DNA of 64,000 nucleotides, taken from positions 63,463 through 127,462 of the forward strand of contig DEWH01000017.1 in assembly GCA_002363155.1 (NCBI GenBank), given 5' to 3'. Position numbers and translations under genes: made by a program. The DNA is from Ruminococcaceae bacterium UBA3215. Lineage in GTDB: Bacteria; Bacillota; Clostridia; Oscillospirales; Ruminococcaceae. The notes beneath the pieces are model-generated. The model was not told the DNA's origin. It was given only the letters and a program-made list of their open reading frames with translations, and searched no databases. This document shows positions 54,063 through 62,104 of this stretch, in pieces (the stretch's first letter is position 1; each line of letters opens with the position of its first letter).

Positions 54063-54274
54063 TGAGCCACCTCCAAAGTCACTACCTTGTCGGTCATTTC
54101 AATTGTCAGCTTATCCTCGAGAAGCTCCGCTTTTTTTATCTTGAACTTATCGATGATATGAGTATCGTCTATACGATAAAAAGAGCCTTCATCTATGATT
54201 TCCACAGGGGAGCCCAGTCGGTATTCGCCGTGTGGGTATATGATCGCTTTTACTTTTAGGTCTTTAAAATCCAT
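54059..54274 (-). CDS. Small unknown beta-rich protein B
   Basis: A 71-residue protein that begins the small-gene pair. It has an alternating strand pattern (KVKAIIYPHGEYRLGSPVEI) and no signal peptide. It is coupled to protein A by a 4-base overlap, so the two are probably made in equal amounts and may bind each other. It could regulate a transferase of the operon. No known family is recognised. Confidence 0.55.
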   Translation of the reverse strand: MDFKDLKVKAIIYPHGEYRLGSPVEIIDEGSFYRIDDTHIIDKFKIKKAELLEDKLTIEMTDKVVTLEVAQ

Positions 54275-54484
54275 TCTATTCGTCCCTCTGTGGATACCTT
54301 CACTGCCACCCTAAAAGCATAGACAGAAGATACGATGTGACCCCTGATGCATATGCGGCAGATGCACATATACGCCCTCAGTCATATTCAGCCGATGCAG
54401 ATGTACATACCTGATACATGCTCTGCCGATACGACTTCAAGCCGGTATCTCCTTATCTACAACCCTCATGCACATCCAACCGAT

Positions 54485-55792
54485 TTACATAAAGCACCTA
54501 AGAATAATCTCAATAACCCTATCCTGCTGTTCCGCCGTCATCTTATTATCACTCGGCAAGCACAGTCCTCTTCTGAAAATATCAGCTCCGACATCTGCAC
54601 CGGAACAGGCGATGTAGGCATTGCTCTTACCGCGTCCGTTGCCTTCAGCGGTGATGAAGGGAGAAGTCCTGTAGATAGGCTGCATATGCATGGGCTTCCA
54701 GATCGGACGACCTTCAGCATTAAAAGCGGCAATTGCTTCGAGGATCTCTTGAGGGGAGCACTTTCCGGTCTCGTGTTTCCACAGATAGTCCTGCTCACCG
54801 CGAACCATAGGTGCCATTGCATCTTCATCTATTATCATGCAGCTCAGCCAGTAGTTTGGCTGGCTTTTTTCTGCATCGAACGGATTCATCTTGACTGGCA
54901 AGTCAGCAAGACCTGCTTTATATCTTTCGTAAATAGCTTTTTTCTGAGCTATATGTTCATCGAGATAAGGAATCTGACCGCGGATAACGCCTGCAATGAT
55001 ATTACTCATGCGGTAGTTGTAGCCAATCTCTTCGTGCTGATACCAAGGTGCAGCTTCACGGCTCTGGGTGCTCCATTTCCTTACCTTATCGGCATCTTCT
55101 TTGCTGTTTGTCAGGAACAAACCGCCTGCCGAGCCTGTGATTATCTTGTTACCATTGAAGGAAATTGCGTTGTAATCTCCAAGAGTTCCGGTTTCAACCC
55201 ACTCATTTCCAAGTTTGTATTTTGCACCGAGAGACTCTGCTGCATCTTCTATTATCAGCGCTCCGTGCTTATCGCATATCTTCTTTATCTCCTCCATTTT
55301 GCCGGGAGTGCCATAGAGATGTGCAACAACAACAACCTTAACATCGGGATAGATCTCAAATGCTTTTTCTAAGGCAACGGGATCCATGTTCCATGTATCG
55401 GCTTCGGTGTCAATAAATACAGCCTCGCCGTCTTCATAAGCGACGGGATTTATAGAAGCATCGAATGTCATATCCGAGCAGAAAACCTTGTGTCCTGCAA
55501 GAGTTCCTGCATTTGGCTTTGCTTGTCCGTAAAGCCTCTCGCCTGCAAGCTTTGTCGCAAGGTGCAGTGCCGATGTTCCGCAAGACAGACCGACTGTGTA
55601 CTTAACGCCTATGTACTCTGCCATAGCTTTTTCAACTGCATCAATATTTGCTCCGACTGTGCTTACCCAGTTGGTCTGGATAGCTTCATCGACCCAGCGC
55701 TGCTCATCTCCGTGCATAGTAGGTGACGACAGCCATATTTTATGCTCAAACTTTTCGATTCCTTTGAAACGGGGATCATTAAGAAAATCCAT
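54485..55792 (-). CDS. DegT/DnrJ/EryC1-family sugar aminotransferase
   Basis: A 435-residue PLP enzyme of the PglE/LegC type that transfers an amino group to a keto sugar nucleotide. It has GLSCGTSALHLA near residue 70, IIEDAAESLGAKYK near 200 and FNGNKIITGSAGG near 230, where the Lys forms the Schiff base. The LSSPTMHGDEQRWVDEAI start is typical. It is the first gene of the operon (5' end near the promoter at 56253). A PglF-like dehydratase is not present, so the keto substrate probably comes from the CapE-like enzyme or from elsewhere. Confidence 0.92.
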   Translation of the reverse strand: MDFLNDPRFKGIEKFEHKIWLSSPTMHGDEQRWVDEAIQTNWVSTVGANIDAVEKAMAEYIGVKYTVGLSCGTSALHLATKLAGERLYGQAKPNAGTLAGHKVFCSDMTFDASINPVAYEDGEAVFIDTEADTWNMDPVALEKAFEIYPDVKVVVVAHLYGTPGKMEEIKKICDKHGALIIEDAAESLGAKYKLGNEWVETGTLGDYNAISFNGNKIITGSAGGLFLTNSKEDADKVRKWSTQSREAAPWYQHEEIGYNYRMSNIIAGVIRGQIPYLDEHIAQKKAIYERYKAGLADLPVKMNPFDAEKSQPNYWLSCMIIDEDAMAPMVRGEQDYLWKHETGKCSPQEILEAIAAFNAEGRPIWKPMHMQPIYRTSPFITAEGNGRGKSNAYIACSGADVGADIFRRGLCLPSDNKMTAEQQDRVIEIILRCFM

Positions 55793-55821
55793 GCTTTCTT
55801 ATCTCCTGTAATCTATTAAAA

Positions 55822-55938
55822 TCAGTCTCTCCTGAACAGAACTCTCGTATAAACCTTATCCTCAACATCATCTAGCACAGAATCATAGCGGTTTGCTATG
55901 AGAAGATCAACAGAATGTATTTCGGCAGATTGAATGAT
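55822..55938 (-). pseudogene. Remnant of UDP-glucose dehydrogenase C-terminus
   Basis: Reading the minus strand towards the stop at 55822-55824 gives VDLLIANRYDSVLDDVEDK then VYTRVLFRRD, which is the conserved end of Ugd/HasB-type UDP-glucose 6-dehydrogenases. Upstream of residue SRIIQS a stop closes the frame. Only about 35 residues are left. The intact dehydrogenase of the locus (41689) is from another branch. Confidence 0.7.
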
Positions 55939-56126
55939 CCGCGAATGATAGCTTTACCGAGAGCAATCTTATTTGCAATATGGTCGTCGAACAGCTCATC
56001 TGCCATATCACGCTGATTGTCGAGATAGCGGATATTTGTTGCAGAAAGACCGAGCATAGGTGCATCTACATAGGCTTTCCACACCTTTGACGCAGCACAG
56101 CAAACCAGTTCTATGCAATTAATCAA
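55896..56126 (-). pseudogene. Fragment of a DEAD/DEAH helicase
   Basis: A 76-codon frame in which PMLGLSATNIRYLDNQRDMA and DELFDDHIANKIALGKAI match the motif III region (SAT/TAT with R-Y-L-D) of restriction-type or mobile-element helicases. Nothing of the Walker A part or the C-terminal half is present. It runs into the Ugd remnant around base 55918, so two unrelated gene ends were joined here. Confidence 0.6.
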
Positions 56127-56252
56127 TAAAAATTATTATCTGAGGTTTAAACTCCGCTATTTCGTCATTGCGCATCGCAAAACTTTCGCAAAATTCAATA
56201 TTTTGTGATATTCTATATATAAATAGGTGTATTACTTCAACACTGTCAAATA

Positions 56253-56281
56253 ATTGTATCAAATATTATTCAAAAAGTCAA
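56253..56281 (-). promoter_or_regulatory. Candidate promoter of the polysaccharide operon
   Basis: Minus strand TTGACT (56276-56281), 17-base spacer, TACAAT (56253-56258). It reads through the two remnants into the aminotransferase gene, leaving a leader of about 455 bases. A second TTGACA at 56244-56249 lacks a clear -10 box. Confidence 0.65.
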
Positions 56282-56368
56282 TACTATTTTACGTTTTGAC
56301 GAAAATTCACGTTAAATTTTAGCAAAATGCACAAATAGATAACTGCATAATTATGAGGGAGGCACAAT

Positions 56369-56635
56369 ATGATAAGCAGGAATACTTATCAACGTAAGGA
56401 CGGCGCTGGAAATCAAGTGTTTATACAAATTGTAATAAATCTACAAAAAGGAAGTACAGATCGTTCTACGGCAAGACCAAAGAATCCGCCGAAGCCAAAG
56501 CAAATTCATACCTGCAGGAACTCTGCGAGTCAAGCACAGCGGAGATGACTGCCGCCAACTACAGCATGAAGCTCGAAAAGCACATCATACCGGCGCACGG
56601 TAAACTTGCTGTTTGTTCGGTAAAAGCAAAGAATA
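56369..56635 (+). pseudogene. Tyrosine recombinase (integrase) remnant
   Basis: The frame MISRNTYQRKDG must shift by one base near 56400 to continue as RRWKSSVYTNCNKSTKRKYR and FYGKTKESAEAKANSYL, then AEMTAANYSMKLEKHIIPAHG. This is the arm-binding and core-binding start of a phage/Tn916-type integrase. The catalytic domain is missing; the sequence ends near 56635 in AT-rich DNA. It marks an old integration boundary next to the polysaccharide operon. Confidence 0.75.
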
Positions 56636-56728
56636 TATATGCATTTATAGAAGTTATATACTTACCATTATTGGGTAGTAATAATTGATCTGCAAATCTC
56701 CAGAATCTCAGTTATATATTATTATAGT

Positions 56729-56747
56729 GTATGTGATATGCACATAC
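56729..56747. promoter_or_regulatory. Palindromic operator candidate
   Basis: GTATGTG-ATATG-CACATAC, a perfect 7-bp inverted repeat with a 5-base centre, 83 bases before the DUF960 gene in AT-rich DNA. Confidence 0.4.
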
Positions 56748-56775
56748 CCGAAATATTCGGATCATAAACATTTTT

Positions 56776-56808
56776 CCCTCTGTGGTTAAGTCCGCAGAGG
56801 GCATTTTT
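56776..56808 (+). terminator. Terminator-like hairpin upstream of the DUF960 gene
   Basis: A 10-bp stem (56776-56785 with 56792-56801, one G-T pair) followed by CATTTTTG. It may stop read-through from the left or act as an attenuator, since the next ribosome binding site is 9 bases away. Confidence 0.6.
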
Positions 56809-56829
56809 GTGTTTCAGGAGGACACAGCT

Positions 56830-57117
56830 ATGTTTAAAAACGAACGATATGTGACCTGTGGAGTTGCCGCAAGGATCCCACTCGTAACCCAGCTCATGAT
56901 GTGGGCGATGATCGATGATCTGAAAGCCGTTGAAGTTGACAGCTTTCAGGTCTTTTTTCTTTCTCCGGTCAACGGAAAGCAGAAGATAACTCAGGCGCAG
57001 GAAGTTCCGGAGTTCAGACGAGAGCTTTCTGTTGACTGTGAGGAGCCGGTGACCGAGAAGGTCTATGTTATTGACAGCATCGAATATTCTACGATGCTGC
57101 TTGCTGAGGAATATTAA
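56830..57117 (+). CDS. DUF960 family protein
   Basis: A 95-residue protein with the family pattern FKNERYVTCGVAARIP, QLMMWAMIDDLK, FQVFFLS and QEVPEF. DUF960 proteins are common on plasmids and integrative elements of Firmicutes; no function is established. The ATG at 56830 has GGAGG 8 bases upstream; a longer frame start at 56782 has none. It is the first of three closely spaced genes with the amidoligase and the glutamine amidotransferase. Confidence 0.8.
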   Translation: MFKNERYVTCGVAARIPLVTQLMMWAMIDDLKAVEVDSFQVFFLSPVNGKQKITQAQEVPEFRRELSVDCEEPVTEKVYVIDSIEYSTMLLAEEY

Positions 57118-57131
57118 GGGGGTTCATAATA

Positions 57132-58250
57132 ATGGAAAACGAAAGAAACGAAACCGCTTTGTTCTGTCACTTCTGTGGCTGTGAGCTGACAGCAGAAAGC
57201 GTCTGCGAATTTGATGATGTAGAGATGTGCCGCGATTGTCTTTATGACAGGACGACAGTGTGCGACTGCTGCGGCGACAGAATATGGAACGAGGACGATT
57301 ATGGCGATGAGAACATCTGCCTGTGTGAAAGCTGTCGTGATGAAAACTACACCCGCTGTAATAACTGCGACACACTCTTGAGCAACGATGATGCATACTA
57401 CGATGACGATGTGCCGTACTGCCGGGAATGCTATCATAATCATTGCACAGGTTCGATTCACGATTACAGCTACAAGCCGGAGCCAATTTTCTATGGTGAC
57501 AGCGATAGGTTCTTTGGGGTAGAACTGGAGATTGACGGCGGAGGAAAAGACAAGGATAATGCGGAGACTATTTTAGATAAGGTAAATAACGGTGACGAAC
57601 TCATCTACATCAAAGGCGACGGTTCTTTAAATGAAGGACTTGAAATTGTTACTCACCCAATGAGCCTTGAATATCACAAGAACAAGATGCCGTGGCCGGA
57701 GGTGGCTGAAACGGCTCTTCGACTTGACTATCTTAGTCACAAAACAAGTACGTGTGGATTACATATCCACGTTAACAGAACAACATTCGGACTTACCCGC
57801 GAAGCGCAAGATGAATGCGTTTCGCGGGTTCTTTATTTTGTCGAGCATCACTGGGAGGAGCTTCTGAAATTCAGCAGGAGAACAGAGTATCAGATGAACC
57901 GCTGGGCTGCGAGATACGGCTACAAAGACAGTCCGCGAGAAGTTATGGATAACGCAAAGAAACGAGGGATTGGAAGGTACGCCTGCGTTAATCTTACTAA
58001 CTACAATACAATTGAATTCAGAATGTTCCGTGGCACGTTGAAAGTCAATACCATTATCGCAACTCTTGAACTTGTAAACATCGTGTGCGATTTAGCAGTA
58101 AAGTTCAGTGATGATGAGATATCGAAGTTAAGCTGGACGGACTTTGTTCTCTCGATACCGGATAGCGAATATCCGGAACTTGTAATGTATCTGAAAGAAA
58201 GACGACTGTATGTTAATGAACCGGTTGAAGATGAAAGCGAGGAGGTCTGA
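57132..58250 (+). CDS. Putative amidoligase with zinc-knuckle N-terminus
   Basis: A 372-residue protein. Residues 12-105 hold about 18 Cys and His in CxxC pairs (CHFCGC, CRDC, CDCC, CNNC, CREC), a treble zinc-binding array. Residues 128-310 are an Amidoligase_2-type domain of the glutamine-synthetase-like fold: FFGVELEID, KGDGSLNEGLEIVTHP, CGLHIHVNR and CVNLTNYNTIEFRMFRGT are all present, including the acidic and His residues expected to bind ATP and metal. It would form an amide bond between a carboxylate and an amine. The next gene encodes a glutaminase, a possible ammonia source. The substrate is unknown. Confidence 0.85.
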   Translation: MENERNETALFCHFCGCELTAESVCEFDDVEMCRDCLYDRTTVCDCCGDRIWNEDDYGDENICLCESCRDENYTRCNNCDTLLSNDDAYYDDDVPYCRECYHNHCTGSIHDYSYKPEPIFYGDSDRFFGVELEIDGGGKDKDNAETILDKVNNGDELIYIKGDGSLNEGLEIVTHPMSLEYHKNKMPWPEVAETALRLDYLSHKTSTCGLHIHVNRTTFGLTREAQDECVSRVLYFVEHHWEELLKFSRRTEYQMNRWAARYGYKDSPREVMDNAKKRGIGRYACVNLTNYNTIEFRMFRGTLKVNTIIATLELVNIVCDLAVKFSDDEISKLSWTDFVLSIPDSEYPELVMYLKERRLYVNEPVEDESEEV

Positions 58251-58252
58251 TT

Positions 58253-59197
58253 ATGTGTGCAATATTTGGCTTGATGGATTACGAACATCGCCTTACAACA
58301 AGGGCGAAAGAGAAAATACTGAAAGTGCTCTCAAAGGAGTGCGAAGTTCGCGGGACTGATGCTACAGGTTTTGCCTTTAATCACAACGGGCATATCTCGA
58401 TCTACAAAAGACCGCTCCCGGCGAGGAAGATGCACTTACATTTACCCGATGAGGTCTATACTGTAATGGGGCATACCCGTATGGCAACACAGGGCAGCGA
58501 AAAGCTGAACTGTAACAACCACCCGTTTCCGGGCAGGGCTGGAGAACAACATTTTGCACTTGCACACAATGGTGTGATCTCAAATGACAAACTTTTAAGA
58601 AAAGAAAAAAGCCTGCCCGAATCAGTGGTTCAGACAGACAGTTTTATCGCAGTTCAGCTTCTCGAAAACGCAGGAAGCCTTGATTTCAATTCAATAAAAG
58701 ACATGGCAGAAGATCTGATAGGCTCGTTTGTATTTACTATACTTGATGATTCGGACGGGATGTATTTCGTCCGCGGCAACAATCCTTTATGCCTCTACAA
58801 ATTCCATGCGCATGGTTTTTATCTGTATGCCAGCACAAAGGAAATTCTCGACAGGACTCTGCGGCGGATAGGGCTGTCAAAAGCACCAAGGACTGAAATA
58901 AAAACTACGCTCGGCAATATTCTGCGAATAGACACAAACGGCAATATTGAGCGCTCGGAATTTTATTCGTACAGCGACTTTGCAAGATTCTACACATTCC
59001 CGCGACGCACTCTTCACAATGATTTTCAGATTGAGCAATTGAAAGAGTTCGCAGGCTGCTTCGGAGTCGATCCTTGCTATGTTGATCTGCTCTATGAAAA
59101 TGGCTTCACAGCTGATGAGATCGAAGAGCTTCTCTACGAACCGGAAGAGCTTATGAACTATGCAGATGTGCTTGAATACGAGGGTCTATATTTTTAG
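58253..59197 (+). CDS. Class II glutamine amidotransferase
   Basis: A 314-residue Ntn-type glutaminase. MCAIFG places the catalytic Cys at position 2 after Met removal. GHTRMATQGSEKLNCNNHPF and LAHNGVISN complete the glutamine site. There is no second synthetase domain, unlike GlmS or AsnB, so the ammonia must go to a partner protein; the amidoligase gene ends 2 bases before. The C-terminal 70 residues are helical and acidic. The gene pair probably makes an amidated or peptide-linked product. Confidence 0.9.
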   Translation: MCAIFGLMDYEHRLTTRAKEKILKVLSKECEVRGTDATGFAFNHNGHISIYKRPLPARKMHLHLPDEVYTVMGHTRMATQGSEKLNCNNHPFPGRAGEQHFALAHNGVISNDKLLRKEKSLPESVVQTDSFIAVQLLENAGSLDFNSIKDMAEDLIGSFVFTILDDSDGMYFVRGNNPLCLYKFHAHGFYLYASTKEILDRTLRRIGLSKAPRTEIKTTLGNILRIDTNGNIERSEFYSYSDFARFYTFPRRTLHNDFQIEQLKEFAGCFGVDPCYVDLLYENGFTADEIEELLYEPEELMNYADVLEYEGLYF

Positions 59198-59211
59198 CGT
59201 TCGGAAATAAA

Positions 59212-59310
59212 TGCGGACATAGTCAGAAAAGTACACTTTGTCGGACATTGAAAAAACGAGGATTTGAACGTCCGAAAAATACCTTTTTACACTTTTCGGC
59301 TATGTTCGCA
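59212..59310. promoter_or_regulatory. Res-like inverted repeat region
   Basis: A 20-base sequence TGCGGACATAGTCAGAAAAG (59212-59231) is matched in inverse by CTTTTCGGCTATGTTCGCA (59292-59310), 80 bases apart. Inner TCGGAC (59241-59246) and GTCCGA (59269-59274) form a second inverse pair. It lies directly before the serine recombinase gene, the usual site for a resolution site. Confidence 0.6.
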
Positions 59311-59345
59311 AATGCTGATACTTTTACGAACAGGGGGTGAACACT

Positions 59346-59963
59346 ATGAGAGGAAGGCTGTTCGGATACGCAAGAGTTTCCACAACAGATCAGCATCTCG
59401 ACAGGCAGATAGAAGCGCTCCGTAACTATGGTGTTGCGGAGCGCGATATTATCACTGACAAATTCTCCGGCAAGGATTTTAATCGACAAGGCTATCTGAC
59501 ACTAAAGGAACACATTCTTCGTTCCGGCGATACTCTTGTAATCAAAGAGCTTGACCGCCTCGGCAGAGACTACGAGCAGATCAAAATCGAATGGCAGGAG
59601 TTACAAAAAATGGGTGTGGATATTGTGATAATTGATATGCCAATACTCAACACCGCCGAAAAGAGTGACCTTGAAAAGTCGCTGATAGCTAACATCGTTT
59701 TCGAGCTTCTTGCATACACAGCCGAAAAGGAACGACAGAAAATCAAGGCAAGACAAGCCGAGGGGATAAAGCTCGCGCTTGCAAAAGGAATCCATTTTGG
59801 GAGGAAGAAAACAGAGATACCCGAGAACTTCTACGTCGAGTGCAACAAGTGGCTTGAGGGGGAGCAGACAGCTGTTGAGGCTATGAGAAATACTGGTTTG
59901 AAAAAAACAACTTTCTACAAGATCGTTAATGAACAGATGCCGGAGATTGTCAAGAGGTGCTGA
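59346..59963 (+). CDS. Serine recombinase (resolvase/invertase)
   Basis: A 205-residue small serine recombinase. FGYARVSTTDQHLDRQ holds the catalytic Ser12; ELDRLGRDYEQI near residue 65 and the E helix AEKERQKIKARQAEG near residue 127 are conserved. A C-terminal HTH (VEAMRNTGLKKTTFYKIV) binds the site. The ATG at 59346 follows AGGGGGTG; a GTG at 59337 overlaps that site. It probably resolves or inverts DNA at the adjacent 59212-59310 repeats. Confidence 0.93.
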   Translation: MRGRLFGYARVSTTDQHLDRQIEALRNYGVAERDIITDKFSGKDFNRQGYLTLKEHILRSGDTLVIKELDRLGRDYEQIKIEWQELQKMGVDIVIIDMPILNTAEKSDLEKSLIANIVFELLAYTAEKERQKIKARQAEGIKLALAKGIHFGRKKTEIPENFYVECNKWLEGEQTAVEAMRNTGLKKTTFYKIVNEQMPEIVKRC

Positions 59964-60080
59964 TTGCTCTTAACATCAAATTATATGTGATAATAAAATA
60001 CAACACACATAACATAAAAATAATCCGAAAAGATGCAATTTAATGCATTCGGATAATAAATAAACAAGGAGAACAATAAA

Positions 60081-60746
60081 ATGAAATGTACAGATCAAAA
60101 GGTGTTGTATTTTGATGATGTCAGAAAGACAGCAATTTACACATTCGACGGTACGTTCAAGGCTTTTTTCAAAGCAGGGATTTTCGATGTTGAGGCATTG
60201 TCAAGGATAAGAAATGCAAAGCCTCCGCACATACTGAAGCTGCTGAGATTCGATGAGACAACAATGCTTACTGAGTTTGTGGAAGGGGAAAGTCTTATGA
60301 CAGCCCGTTTCGGAAAGGAACAGTTATACAATGTGATACTGCAGATATGCGACGGCGTAATTGCGCTGCACTCTCTTGGTGTTCTGCACCTTGATATAAT
60401 GACAGCTAATATCATGATCAGCAGAGGAAATGTCACTATTGTTGATCTTGAATCGTCAAGGTATGCAGAGAACAGGTATGTGACTGATAATATCTATGCA
60501 GGAAACAGATTCTTCTCTGCACCAGAACTTCTGAGAGGAGACGCAGTTGACTACAGGGCAGATATCTTTTCATTAGGCTGTACAATTGCAAATATCATGC
60601 GAATCAATAAATGCGGGAATGCTCTGGCGGATATAGCAACAAAATGCCAGATCACCGATCCACGGCACAGATATGATTCAGTTGAAAGTCTGAAGAAGGA
60701 TATAGTAGAAGCAGCCAGACTTGATGGTGTGAATTATATCGGCTGA
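60081..60746 (+). CDS. Minimal protein kinase-like protein
   Basis: A 221-residue eukaryotic-type kinase fold with a shortened N-lobe. VLHLDIMTANIM (residues 101-112) is the catalytic loop with Asp105 and Asn110. VDLESS (121-126) takes the place of DFG. SAPELL (146-151) is the APE motif, and DIFSLG (161-166) follows. No glycine loop is seen and the beta-3 Lys is uncertain (Lys27 or Lys31). It may be a weak kinase or a pseudokinase. The ATG at 60081 has AAGGAG upstream and a hairpin (60023-60054) precedes it. It sits between the recombinase and an excisionase-like gene. Confidence 0.75.
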   Translation: MKCTDQKVLYFDDVRKTAIYTFDGTFKAFFKAGIFDVEALSRIRNAKPPHILKLLRFDETTMLTEFVEGESLMTARFGKEQLYNVILQICDGVIALHSLGVLHLDIMTANIMISRGNVTIVDLESSRYAENRYVTDNIYAGNRFFSAPELLRGDAVDYRADIFSLGCTIANIMRINKCGNALADIATKCQITDPRHRYDSVESLKKDIVEAARLDGVNYIG

Positions 60747-60825
60747 CATATGATGTTCCTGAAAGCTGCATAATCGAAAAGAATAAAAGTAACAGATAAG
60801 TAATAAATAACAGGAGGAACATTGT

Positions 60826-61023
60826 ATGTTTAACGATTACAAGGATATGGTAAGTATTGATGAGACTTGTGAGATGCTCCGTATAGGAAGGAACAAAGTT
60901 TACGAACTACTGCGTTCCGGCACCCTTGGAGGCTTTAAAGAAGGAAGCGTCTGGAAGATACCAAAGTTCGCAGTTGAGGATTATATCAAGGAGCGAAGTA
61001 CAAGAAAAAACGGGACAGCTTAA
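60826..61023 (+). CDS. Excisionase-family helix-turn-helix protein
   Basis: A 65-residue MerR/Xis-type winged HTH: MVSIDETCEMLRIGRNKVYE followed by LLRSGTLGGFKEGSVWKIPK and VEDYIKERS. Such proteins direct excision or regulate genes of Tn916-like elements, usually beside a tyrosine integrase; the only integrase here is the remnant at 56369. The ATG at 60826 has AGGAGGA upstream. Confidence 0.88.
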   Translation: MFNDYKDMVSIDETCEMLRIGRNKVYELLRSGTLGGFKEGSVWKIPKFAVEDYIKERSTRKNGTA

Positions 61024-61115
61024 TGCTGTCTCGTTTCTGTCTGTCAAAAACAAGTTCTTTGGCAGACTTGTCATTTGCGGACAATGCCTGCCCTTTTTCA
61101 AAGAAATTGAAAGAC

Positions 61116-61406
61116 TCAATCCTGCCATTTTTCTATCTGCTTTTTTGTCAAGCCAAATTCGGTCATTCCGCTTATAATGGCCTTCCGAATATGCCCCTGT
61201 AAGACCCATAGCTGCACATATTCCGAATATATAAAATAAATGCACCTACTCGAAAGCAGGTGCATTATGTGGAAAACAGCATAATAAGATCTGTTCGCAG
61301 CACATTTATAATCGCCGAGCTCCATAACCTTCTGTGCAGTATCAAGGCATTCGAGCGCGTGACCGAGGCGAACATCAGACAGAGCATTAATATCATCAGC
61401 CTGCAT
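61116..61406 (-). pseudogene. HEPN toxin-like protein, C-terminus damaged
   Basis: The first 48 residues are a normal HEPN start: RLGHALECLDTAQKVMELGD and AANRSYYAVFH, with the R-x6-H RNase motif at residues 39-46. After that the frame leaves the family (SSRCIYFIYSEYVQLWVLQG) and stops at 96 residues, where intact members have about 130 with a conserved C-terminal helix pair. The break near 61265 lies in AT-rich DNA next to the excisionase gene. It follows the MNT gene with an 11-base overlap, the usual order for the pair. Confidence 0.65.
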
Positions 61407-61737
61407 ATCGTATGCCCTCCTTTATTACATTACGGTAATACGGAAGAATATCGGAGTATCTTCTGAACTGTTCCAAAGGTTTCGCAGTGATCGAAACCGT
61501 GATGTCGTGTTCAAGACTTAATTCGCTGTTTATCGCAGATACTCTTCTTCTGACAGCGGCAAGAGCAGCGGGGTCCATATCGACAGTAACGAGAATATCA
61601 ATATCACTTTCTTCGTCAAAATCGCCGCGAGCATAGGAGCCGTACAGATATGCGTCGGTCAGTTTGTCTGCAAACAAATCGCTGCACAACCTATACGCTT
61701 GCGAGAAAATATCTAAAGCTTGATTTCTTGTACACAT
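61396..61737 (-). CDS. MNT nucleotidyltransferase (antitoxin of a HEPN/MNT pair)
   Basis: A 113-residue minimal nucleotidyltransferase. LYGSYARGDFDEESDIDILV holds the GSx..DxD site (Gly33, Ser34, Asp45, Asp47), and the third acidic residue is in LEHDITVSI near residue 78. MntA-type antitoxins add AMP to the HEPN partner. The ATG at 61737 has AGGAGG 7 bases upstream; longer starts up to 61797 lack a site. It overlaps the HEPN gene. Confidence 0.88.
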   Translation of the reverse strand: MCTRNQALDIFSQAYRLCSDLFADKLTDAYLYGSYARGDFDEESDIDILVTVDMDPAALAAVRRRVSAINSELSLEHDITVSITAKPLEQFRRYSDILPYYRNVIKEGIRYAG

Positions 61738-61799
61738 ATCCATACCTCCTTGACCTTTATTTCCTTTATTATACCACAGAATAACATTGAATGTCAACA

Positions 61800-62104
61800 G
61801 TTACGACCGCTCTTATTGTTTATAACTGTTGATAATCACACTCATATCAAGAAAGCTATTGCTTTTTCCTTTAAAATATGGGAAAAAATGTGCTGTATAG
61901 GATTATGGACTCCCCTAAACAAGTCCTGTAAATCAGAACATTAAAAGATACCTCCCGGTAATATATGATCTGTAATGTTGCAAAACAACAATTATCCTTT
62001 ACCAATGATATAACATCACATTAAAAAACAAGGATCAGCAAGTGTCGGACACAGTCCGGTAATACTTTTTGCTGATCCTGTCACAATAATGTATTGAAAG
62101 GATA
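61800..62104. other. Non-coding region with a candidate oriT hairpin
   Basis: An AT-rich gap before the mobilisation genes. It holds an 11-bp perfect inverted repeat at 62031-62041 and 62069-62079 (AGGATCAGCAA / TTGCTGATCCT). Inside the loop is GTCGGACACAGTCCGGT. An arm pair next to MobC and relaxase genes is the typical form of an origin of transfer; the nick site cannot be placed. Confidence 0.5.

Noticed and set aside
60907..61245. Minus-strand frame of 112 codons
   Set aside because: It overlaps the excisionase gene in antisense and shows no family; the end of the damaged HEPN frame lies nearby.
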